Part shown: in pieces, positions 1 through 7,000 of the stretch | Layout of the letters: each line of letters opens with the position of its first letter | Numbering within the stretch: the stretch's first letter is position 1 | DNA from: UMGS1484 sp045593325 | GTDB lineage: Bacteria; Bacillota; Clostridia; Oscillospirales; Acutalibacteraceae | DNA: 14,883 nt | Direction: 5' to 3' | Assembly (NCBI GenBank): GCA_045593325.1 | Contig: JAZNWL010000032.1 | Location: forward strand, 1-14,883 | Translations under genes and position numbers: made by a program | Notes under the pieces: generated by a model | What the model was told of the DNA's origin: nothing | Databases searched by the model: none | Seen by the model: the letters and a program-made list of their open reading frames with translations, nothing else

Positions 1-661
1 GGGGTTCGGTGGGGGTCACCACGGGTTCTTGGGGAACTTCCGGTTCTTCCGGTTCCACGGGAGTTTCGGGTTGCTGCGAGGGCAATTCCCAGGTGCGTTC
101 CACGATCTTATAGGCGAAGAAAGATTGTTGTTGGGCATTGGCGGTTTCCATCAAGGCGAAATCAAAGGTGATCTCGGTGGTTTGGTCCACCTGTTTTACA
201 TAGCCGTTATCGGGAATGACCATGCCGTTTGCCACAGCGGTTTTTACTTGTTCCACAACGGGGCCGATCTCATCCCAATAATTTTCATATCCGTCGGTAA
301 AATGCCAGGCGGTACGTTGGGCGATCTGGCGGGTTTCTTCGGTGATGGCGTAGTGGTTATCGTCACCCTTCACGAACATGGTGTGGAAACATTCTACCAA
401 CATGACCTTCAGGTAGTTGGATACGTCCACGGGACTGTCCCCATTGCTGCGGACGTTGGAGGCGGGCACCATGGTAAATTCATCCCCAATGTGGGCTTCA
501 TCTTTGCCGTAGTCCACGCAGAACCCACGGTAGCCGTTGGAGAAGGGTACGTTTAAGTAATCGTCCCCCAGCGCGGTGACCGTTTCGTTGGCCGAGGCAA
601 AGAGGGTAAAGGCGGTGGCAAGCACTGCCAGTGCCAATACGATGCTGACTAATTTCTTCAT
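1..661 (-). CDS. Secreted thioester-domain (TQXA-type) surface protein, 3' end outside window
   Basis: About 220 residues are visible, read from ATG at 661 to the window edge. A Sec signal peptide (MKKLVSIV..., likely cut after ASA at residue 24) is followed by a domain with the two hallmarks of Gram-positive thioester domains. One is a cysteine in FCVDYG (Cys48); the other is a glutamine in AQRTAWHFTDG (Gln115), which corresponds to the TQxA block. In this family the Cys and Gln side chains form an internal thioester that reacts covalently with host or surface amines. A Pro/Glu-rich linker (about residues 198-220, PVEPEEPEVPQEP) begins before the edge, as in stalked surface adhesins. The wall anchor, if any, lies outside. 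The start is supported by AAAGGATG upstream. The canonical Thr-Gln-x-Ala is Ala-Gln-x-Thr here, so the bond should be tested rather than assumed. Family assignment is from motif recognition only. Confidence 0.72.
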   Translation of the reverse strand, partial: MKKLVSIVLALAVLATAFTLFASANETVTALGDDYLNVPFSNGYRGFCVDYGKDEAHIGDEFTMVPASNVRSNGDSPVDVSNYLKVMLVECFHTMFVKGDDNHYAITEETRQIAQRTAWHFTDGYENYWDEIGPVVEQVKTAVANGMVIPDNGYVKQVDQTTEITFDFALMETANAQQQSFFAYKIVERTWELPSQQPETPVEPEEPEVPQEPVVTPTEP

Positions 662-716
662 ACGATATCATCCTTTCTGTATGACATAATGCCTTACGAC
701 ATTTCCTTTCATCAGT

Positions 717-746
717 AGTTTACCATTAACAGGTTTTTCCTGTCAA
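717..746 (-). promoter_or_regulatory. Promoter of the thioester-domain gene
   Basis: On the minus strand, TTGACA (746-741) is followed after 18 bp by TAAACT (722-717). The -35 is a perfect match and the -10 matches 4 of 6. It faces away from the promoter at 767-795, so the two units are divergently transcribed from a roughly 80-bp region. The spacer includes a small dyad, ACAGG-N5-CCTGT. Confidence 0.6.
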
Positions 747-766
747 TATTTTTTTATGCAAAATAT

Positions 767-795
767 TTGACGAAAATCCCCCTTTGGAGTATACT
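767..795 (+). promoter_or_regulatory. Promoter of the ligase/transpeptidase pair
   Basis: TTGACG (767-772), a 17-bp spacer and TATACT (790-795): 5/6 matches in both hexamers at ideal spacing. Transcription should begin near 802, which affects the choice of start codon for the following gene. Confidence 0.7.
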
Positions 796-831
796 GATTT
801 TATGAAAATGACAAAAAGGGGCGAATGCCTT

Positions 832-2508
832 GTGTTTTGGAATAAAAATAAGAACACTTTGCCCTTTTCCTGCTGGGGATTGTGGTTGATGCTGGTTGCT
901 GTGGGGGGATTTCACACCTTCCTTGCCTGTGGCATTTCGGCGGTGTTTTTGCTGTACTTTATTTTCGGAAAAAACAACAAACAGCCTGTGCCCCTTTTGG
1001 GGGCGGGGGCGGTTGCCCTGTTGCTGGTTGCCGCGTACGCTCTTTCTTCCCTTTGGGGGGTGGAGCGGGGTTCTGCCATTTTGGGTTTTTTTCAGTTTTT
1101 CCCTTTGCCCTTATACCTTTTGTTGGCCGCCCGGGAGGGGGAAGAACAAAAGGCCCTGGACACCCTGCCTTTGTTTCTGGGTGTCATGACTTTGGTGTCC
1201 CTTTTGGGGTCGGTTTTGCCTGTGGTGAAGGACTATTTCACCGTGGCAGGGCGGTTGGGGGGATTTTTACAATACCCCAACACCTTTGGGCTGTTGCTTT
1301 TGGTGGGGGAACTGCTTCTTCTTACCAAAGAACAATGGAAAAAGGTGGAGTTGGGGGTGTTACCCCTGTTGATTTTAGGGATCCTTCTCACCGGGAGCCG
1401 TACGGTATTTGTGCTGGCGGTGCTGGGGAACCTGGTGGGCATCTTCCTGGTAAGAAATAAAAAAGTCCGCCTGGGGTTGCTGATTGCCCTGCCTGTGGGG
1501 GTGGCGGTGACGGTGGCGGTTTGCCTGATGACAAACAACCTGGACCTGCTCACCCGTTATTTGTCCCTTTCGGTGTGGGAAAGCACCTTTGTGGGGCGGT
1601 TGCTTTACGCTTACGACGCCTTGCCTGTGGTGTTACGGCATCCCTTTGGGCTGGGCTATCTGGGGTATGCCTATTTGCAACCCTCTTTCCAGACGGGGGT
1701 TTACCAGGTGATGTACGCCCACAATGATTTTTTGCAGATCTTGCTGGACGTGGGCTGGCTTCCCTTTTTGGGGCTGGCGGCACTTTTGGGGACGTGTTTT
1801 GTAACCAAAAAACTGCCCCTGTCCCGCAAGTTGATCCTGGGGGTCATGACCGCTCACGCTTTGCTGGATTTTGACTTTCAATACGTAGGGGTGTTTGCCC
1901 TGTATTTGCTGTTGACTCATCCTGTTTCTTTGGGGCAGTTCTCCTTGAAAACCCCCAAAATGGCAGGGGTGGTGGCAGGGGTGCTGATTGCTCCTTGCCT
2001 GTATTTCGGGTGCTTTTCTGCCATTGGATTTTTCGGGGGGCATGATCTTTCTTACAAAATGCTTCCCTTTACCACCAAAGGGGCGGTTGCCAGGGTGGAA
2101 AACCCCGCCACCACGGAGCAGAGACAACAGCTGGGGGAATTGCTGGTACAACACAATCCCCATTATTATCTGGGATATCACCTGCTGGGCAACTGCGCCT
2201 ATTCTTCAGGGGATTTCGGGGAACTGATTGAATACCAAACCATGGCCATGGAACGGGCTCCTTTCAATACCGAGATCTACACCATGTACGCCTATGAATT
2301 ATACCAAGGGGTGCAGATGTACAGTCGGGCGGGGGATACCACCAGTGCCCGGATTTGCCATGGGGAATTGGCGGGGCTGGAAAATACCGTAAACCGCGCC
2401 ATGGCAAAACAAAGCTCCCTGGGAAAACAAATTGATGACCAACCTGATTTTGCCCAGGTGAAAAAGACGGTGCAAGTGCTTTTGAACGCTTTGGAGGAAG
2501 AACAATGA
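832..2508 (+). CDS. O-antigen ligase/polymerase-like (Wzy_C) integral membrane protein with soluble C-terminal region
   Basis: A polytopic membrane protein (about 12 hydrophobic segments up to residue ~425) followed by a soluble tail of ~130 residues with TPR-like helices (NPHYYLGYHLLGNCAY...). Family blocks of WaaL/Wzy-type enzymes are visible: GRLGGFLQYPN (~residue 140), LTGSRT (~186), HPFGLGYLGY, and AHNDFLQILLDVGW with the conserved His near 297 in the large extracytoplasmic loop. Such proteins join or polymerise lipid-linked oligosaccharides at the outer face of the membrane; the glycan substrate here is unknown. I chose GTG 832 (AGGGG at 817-821) because the promoter's -10 is at 790-795, placing the transcript start near 802. 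ATG 802 or 808 are alternatives adding 8-10 residues, with GGAG at 786-789 as a possible site if an upstream promoter is used. The stop overlaps the next start (ATGA), implying translational coupling. Confidence 0.8.
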   Translation: MFWNKNKNTLPFSCWGLWLMLVAVGGFHTFLACGISAVFLLYFIFGKNNKQPVPLLGAGAVALLLVAAYALSSLWGVERGSAILGFFQFFPLPLYLLLAAREGEEQKALDTLPLFLGVMTLVSLLGSVLPVVKDYFTVAGRLGGFLQYPNTFGLLLLVGELLLLTKEQWKKVELGVLPLLILGILLTGSRTVFVLAVLGNLVGIFLVRNKKVRLGLLIALPVGVAVTVAVCLMTNNLDLLTRYLSLSVWESTFVGRLLYAYDALPVVLRHPFGLGYLGYAYLQPSFQTGVYQVMYAHNDFLQILLDVGWLPFLGLAALLGTCFVTKKLPLSRKLILGVMTAHALLDFDFQYVGVFALYLLLTHPVSLGQFSLKTPKMAGVVAGVLIAPCLYFGCFSAIGFFGGHDLSYKMLPFTTKGAVARVENPATTEQRQQLGELLVQHNPHYYLGYHLLGNCAYSSGDFGELIEYQTMAMERAPFNTEIYTMYAYELYQGVQMYSRAGDTTSARICHGELAGLENTVNRAMAKQSSLGKQIDDQPDFAQVKKTVQVLLNALEEEQ

Positions 2509-3821
2509 GAAAGTTTCTTTGTATGATATTGGTGGTGGCGGTGACTTTGTGTTTGCCCGCCTGCGGGGAGAAATCGGGGGCGGTTACCCTGACCGACAAA
2601 AACGGCAACCTTCTTGCCACCCTGACCCAATATGAGTTTGACAAAACCAATTTGGAAAATCAGCAACTGGCTTCTTACCTGACCCTTGCCCTGGAACAAG
2701 GGGTACAGGGGCTTTCGGAAGCCAAGGGGCTGACCGGGGAAGACGCCAAAGAGGAATTGTTTACCGGGGGGTACACCCTGCACACCCCATTTGACCCCAC
2801 GGTTTTCTCCGCCCTGGAAACCTTGGGGATCTTGAACCCCGACCTTGCTTTGGGGGTGGCGGTGACCGACCTGAAGGGCAAGGTGCTGGCAACCTACGGG
2901 GAGGGGGCATTGTATGAAACGGCGCCCCATTCGGCTTTAAAACCTTTGAGTGTATATGCCCCTGCCATAGAACAGAATGTACTCCATTATGCTTCGGTGT
3001 TTGAGGATTCCCCCTACAAAACCGAGGGGGGCGACTGGCCTCAAAATGCCAACGGACAGTATTCCTATCAGAACGTCACCCTTGCGAAGGGGGTGGCACA
3101 GTCCCTGAACACCGTAGCGGTGAAAGCCCTGAAAGAATGGGGCGTTGGGGCGTCCATTTCCTTTTTGCAAAATTCGTTCGGCATGGACCTTTCGGCAGAA
3201 CAACAGGTGTACGCCCAAAAAGGAGAGGAAGAAGTGTTGGGAAATCTGGCCCTGGGGTCGCTGTATCAAGGGGTGACCACGGTGGACATGGCAGGGTATT
3301 ACCAAATCTTTGCCACAGAAGGGAAGTATACCCCGCCCACCGCAGTGGTAAAAATCACCCATGCCAACGGGGCGGTGGTGTATGAACACAACGCCCAAAC
3401 CAAACAGGTGATTTCCTACGAAACCGCCTATATTATGAATCGGATTTTGCAGGAAGTGGTTTCCCCTTCGGCAACGGGGGCACAGGCTCGCCTGAACAAC
3501 GTCCCCGTGGCAGGGAAAACCGGCACCGGGCGGTATGAAAACACCTATGACAACTGGTTTGTGGGGGTAACCCCCGGGTATTCGGTGGCGGTGTGGCACG
3601 GACAGCACAAAGAGGGCAACCTTGCCCCCAACTTATTCAAAAACGCGGTGGAACAATTTTTCCATGAAGAAAAGGCAACCTTCCCCACCTGCTCCACCGT
3701 GGAGACCGGATTGTATTGCACCGCCACAGGAAACTTGTGGACTTCCAAATGCTTTGGCATGGTGAAAGGATACGGCAAGGCAGGGGACGGGACGAAGGTT
3801 TGTGATGAGTGTGATGCGTAG
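2505..3821 (+). CDS. Lipoprotein penicillin-binding transpeptidase without glycosyltransferase domain
   Basis: 438 residues. The N-terminus is a lipoprotein signal (MRKFLCMILVVAVTLC then LPAC, lipidated Cys20). The body carries the three active-site motifs of the penicillin-binding transpeptidase fold in order: SALK (catalytic Ser143, Lys146), SLN (200-202) and KTGTG (Lys338). Surrounding sequence (PLSVYAPAI, TYDNWFVGVTPGYSVAVW) resembles the C-terminal half of class A PBPs, yet there is no glycosyltransferase domain and no transmembrane anchor. The enzyme should act outside the membrane on peptidoglycan stem peptides (D,D-transpeptidase or carboxypeptidase). The C-terminus is Cys-rich (ETGLYCTATGN... 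CDECDA), which is atypical. It is the second gene of a two-gene unit, overlapping the ligase-like gene by 4 bp and ending before a strong terminator, so it is probably functionally tied to it. Fold assignment is strong; precise activity is inferred. Confidence 0.88.
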   Translation: MRKFLCMILVVAVTLCLPACGEKSGAVTLTDKNGNLLATLTQYEFDKTNLENQQLASYLTLALEQGVQGLSEAKGLTGEDAKEELFTGGYTLHTPFDPTVFSALETLGILNPDLALGVAVTDLKGKVLATYGEGALYETAPHSALKPLSVYAPAIEQNVLHYASVFEDSPYKTEGGDWPQNANGQYSYQNVTLAKGVAQSLNTVAVKALKEWGVGASISFLQNSFGMDLSAEQQVYAQKGEEEVLGNLALGSLYQGVTTVDMAGYYQIFATEGKYTPPTAVVKITHANGAVVYEHNAQTKQVISYETAYIMNRILQEVVSPSATGAQARLNNVPVAGKTGTGRYENTYDNWFVGVTPGYSVAVWHGQHKEGNLAPNLFKNAVEQFFHEEKATFPTCSTVETGLYCTATGNLWTSKCFGMVKGYGKAGDGTKVCDECDA

Positions 3822-3856
3822 GCAACTGCGTTGCAGAGAAGAGAGAATAGAAAAGG

Positions 3857-3887
3857 TGTGGCGAGGGTCTCGCCACATTTTTATTTT
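3857..3887 (+). terminator. Rho-independent terminator of the ligase/transpeptidase unit
   Basis: Perfect 9-bp stem TGTGGCGAG / CTCGCCACA (3857-3865, 3869-3877) with a 3-nt loop, followed by TTTTTATTTTA. It lies 36 bp after the transpeptidase stop codon. A small dyad, GCAAC-TGC-GTTGC, lies just after the stop codon at 3823-3835. Confidence 0.88.
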
Positions 3888-3904
3888 ATAAGATTCAAAT
3901 TCAT

Positions 3905-3937
3905 TTCCCAAAAATGAAAAAATTGTGATTTTGGGAA
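3905..3937. repeat. 9-bp inverted repeat upstream of the dockerin-protein promoter
   Basis: TTCCCAAAA (3905-3913) and TTTTGGGAA (3929-3937) are perfect inverted repeats separated by 15 bp in an AT-rich intergenic stretch, about 50 bp upstream of the -35 at 3986. No T-run follows, so it is not a good terminator. It could be an operator or a chance dyad; I cannot name a regulator. Confidence 0.4.
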
Positions 3938-3985
3938 GTGAAAGGTTTGGCCACATTGGGAATTAGTTGGTGGAAAGACTTTTTG

Positions 3986-4014
3986 TTGACTAAAGTGCTA
4001 AAATATTGTATAAT
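3986..4014 (+). promoter_or_regulatory. Promoter of the large dockerin protein
   Basis: TTGACT (3986-3991), 17-bp spacer, TATAAT (4009-4014): 5/6 and 6/6 matches. The transcript would start near 4021, giving a 35-nt leader that contains the AAAGGAG ribosome site at 4041-4047. Confidence 0.82.
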
Positions 4015-4055
4015 AGAATTATGGTATACATAGTTTTATCAAAGGAGTGTTGTTT

Positions 4056-7000
4056 ATGACCCAGGCAAGACGGATCCTGGCTTTGGTGTTGGCGTTGCTG
4101 GTTGGGCTTTTGTCCTATCCTATGGCGCTGGCAGAAGGCACAACGGAAATTGTTTTGGACCAGACCTTCGACATTGTAGTGGGAACCGAAGGGGAGCGGG
4201 TATATTTTGCCTTTACCCCTGCCGAAACCGGAACCTACGTATTTGAAACCTACGGCGGATATAACACCTTTATTACAGTGTACGACGCCGAAGGGGCTGG
4301 GCTTGCCCAGGACGATGACAGCGGAGACGGCTTGAACTGTTTGGTGGGGTACACCTACCAGGCGGGGCAGACCTATACCCTGGAATTTTCCATGGAAGGC
4401 ACAGGTACGGTGTCGGCACAGATGCACCGCTCTCTCATTGCCGCCATTTATGCGGACCCCATGACCCTGATTCAGGGGTACGACAGCCAGAAAATAGAAA
4501 TATATGATGACCAAGGGAATGTATCCGGCTATTGGCATCATTACGAATTCGGCAATTATTGGTATCAGATCGAACTCACCGACGGCACAGTGTGGGACGC
4601 TTGCGGACCCAGCTGTTATGCCGGGGATCGCTGGCTGACCATCAATTTCCTTCACGACCAGGATATGGATCACCCCTGGCTGGTGGGGGACAAACAGCAG
4701 GTCACCATTCGGGTGGAAGGCTTTGAAACCACCGTGGCAGTTTCCATTGAGGAAAGCCCCGTTGTTTCGGTGAGCCATGAAGACGTGGAACTGATTGCCG
4801 GTGCCGGCAACATGGTTTGCGACGAGTATTACGATGCCGAAACCGACAGTTGGAGCAGTTCCCCCACCTATATGCATTATCCTGTGGAACTGCGGGATTA
4901 CACTGTGACATTGAAGGACGGCACCAAAGTGCAGGCAGTGGGCAGTGCCTTTGAATATCAAGGGAAATATTATGAACCTTCTCTTTCCTTTGAGCAGGAT
5001 TATAACCACCAATGGAGCCAAGGAAATTCTTATCCCGTAACCGCCACCATTTGGGGCTATGAACACACCTTTAACGCGACGGTTGTGCCCTCTCCCGTAA
5101 AATCAGTGACGGTGGAACCCATTGTCTACATTGAAGGCACCAATGCAGATTTAACCTGCGACTGGGATGGTGACCAATACACCGATTATTATTCTGCTTA
5201 CCACCTGCAACCCGAAACCTATACCATCACCCTGCAGGATGGTACGCAATATAAAAACGAGGGCTTTGAATACAAGGGACAATGGTATTCTCTCAATGTG
5301 AACGATCCCCAGAGTTTTGAAAATCAATGGAACGTTGGCACCTACACGGTGGAAGCCGACGTTGCAGGGTATCAATTCACCTATCCCGTCACCATTGTGG
5401 AAAACCCTGTGGCTTCGGTGACCTTTGAACATACCACTGTGGTGGAACACACCGACGGGGAGTATATCCGGGACTATATTCCCGGGGAAAGCCCGGAAGA
5501 CAACGGCACCTATACCGATGAATATTATTGCTATGACGTTTATCCCAATTACACCATTACCCTGAAAGACGGCACCACCTATGGCGCTGATGACATCATG
5601 GTCTATCAGGGTCGGGAATACGGCATGACCTATTACAACGGGGAAAACCAAAGTTATGAACAACAATGGACCGTCGGTAACACCTATTATGGGGTGGCGG
5701 AACTTGCAGGGGTGAAATACAACTACCCTGTGACCATTGAAGCCTGCCCTGTGGAAAAGGTGGAAGTGGAACCCGTTACCGTTCTGGAAGGGAAAGACGG
5801 GTATTATGATCGGGACTGGATCCAGGTGCCCGGGGAAGAACCCACCCAGCAAACTCCCGAATATTTTGTATACAGTTTCTCCATGAATGGCATCAAGGTT
5901 ACTTTGAAAGACGGTACCGTATTCCGTGCCGATCAGGAATTGGTTGTATATCAAGGCAGAATCTATGACTTTACCTATTATCCCGACGACGCCCAGTCTT
6001 ACGAAACCGCCTGGACGGCGGGCAACACCTATCCTGTGAAATTTTCCGTTTTAGGGTATGAAGGCACCTTTGACGTGACCGTGGCGGGGGACGCTTCCAA
6101 CGACACCTTTCAAGCCGTGGCAACCCCCGACGGGGTAATCATTACCGATTACCTGGGTGACACTTGGGCAGAAACTCTGGAAATTCCTGCCACTTTGGGG
6201 GGCAAACCCGTTATCGGGGTTACCGCCTTTGAAAATTATAACGATATCAAACAGGTTGTGATTCCCGACAGCGTAGTGACCCTGGGGGATGATTTCTTTG
6301 GTCGTTTCAATATGCTGAATTCGGTTACCCTGGGGGCAGGGGTGAAAAACCTTACCCAGGAAACCTTCCTGAATTGCTGGGATCTGGAAAGCATTTCGGT
6401 GGGGGAAAATAACCCCTATTTCACCACGGTGGACGGGGTGCTTTACAATAAAGAGATCACCAAATTGATTGCTTGCCCCATCATGAAAGAGGGCGGGCTG
6501 ACAGTGCCCAAAACCTGTACGGATCTGTCGGTACTGGACCATGAATTTTACGCCGGCCTTTCGGTGGGCTATGAAGAAGGGCATCCCGATTTTATCACGG
6601 TGGACGGGGTAACCTACTCCAAAGACATGAAAACCGTGGTTTCCTGCAACAAAGCCAAAGCAGGGGAATATATCATGCCTGACAGCGTGGAAACCATTGC
6701 GCCCAAGGCATTTTTGGATTGCACCGAACTCACCAAAGTGACCGTGGCACCCAAGGTGACCGAAATTGTATACAGCGCCTTTGCAGGATGTGAAAATCTC
6801 AGCAAAGTGGAACTGCCTCAAGGGGTGGTTTCCATTGGGGAATACGCCTTCGGCATGAGCCACAGCCTGAAAAATATTGACCTGCCTGACAGTTTGCAGA
6901 CCATTGAAACCGAAGCCTTCTATGAAAGCGGGCTGACTCGTCTGGTTGTGCCGGACAGCGTAAAAGAAATTGCAGGAAAAGCCTTCCAATACAGTCAGAT

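Noticed and set aside
29..556. 175-codon plus-strand frame opposite the thioester-domain gene
   Set aside because: It is the antisense shadow of a gene with signal peptide, ribosome site, promoter and family motifs; its Gly/His/Phe-rich translation has no ribosome site or domain.
734..760. Intrinsic terminator from ACAGG-N5-CCTGT followed by a T-run
   Set aside because: The stem is only 5 bp and lies in a divergent promoter region where no plus-strand gene needs terminating; the sequence is better explained as spacer of the minus-strand promoter.
997..1012. G-quadruplex from runs of five G in the ligase-like gene
   Set aside because: G-runs are widespread in this genome's coding strands because of GGG glycine codon preference; nothing marks this one as functional.
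882..1460. 192-codon plus frame inside the ligase-like gene
   Set aside because: Shifted-frame shadow; Gly/Cys/Phe-rich and without ribosome site, while the main frame shows membrane segments and Wzy-type motifs.
3990..5066. 358-codon minus-strand frame, and several 200-360 codon minus frames across 5151-9359
   Set aside because: All lie opposite the giant dockerin gene and reflect its codon bias (rare stops on the opposite strand). The real gene has a promoter, signal peptide and recognisable domains throughout.
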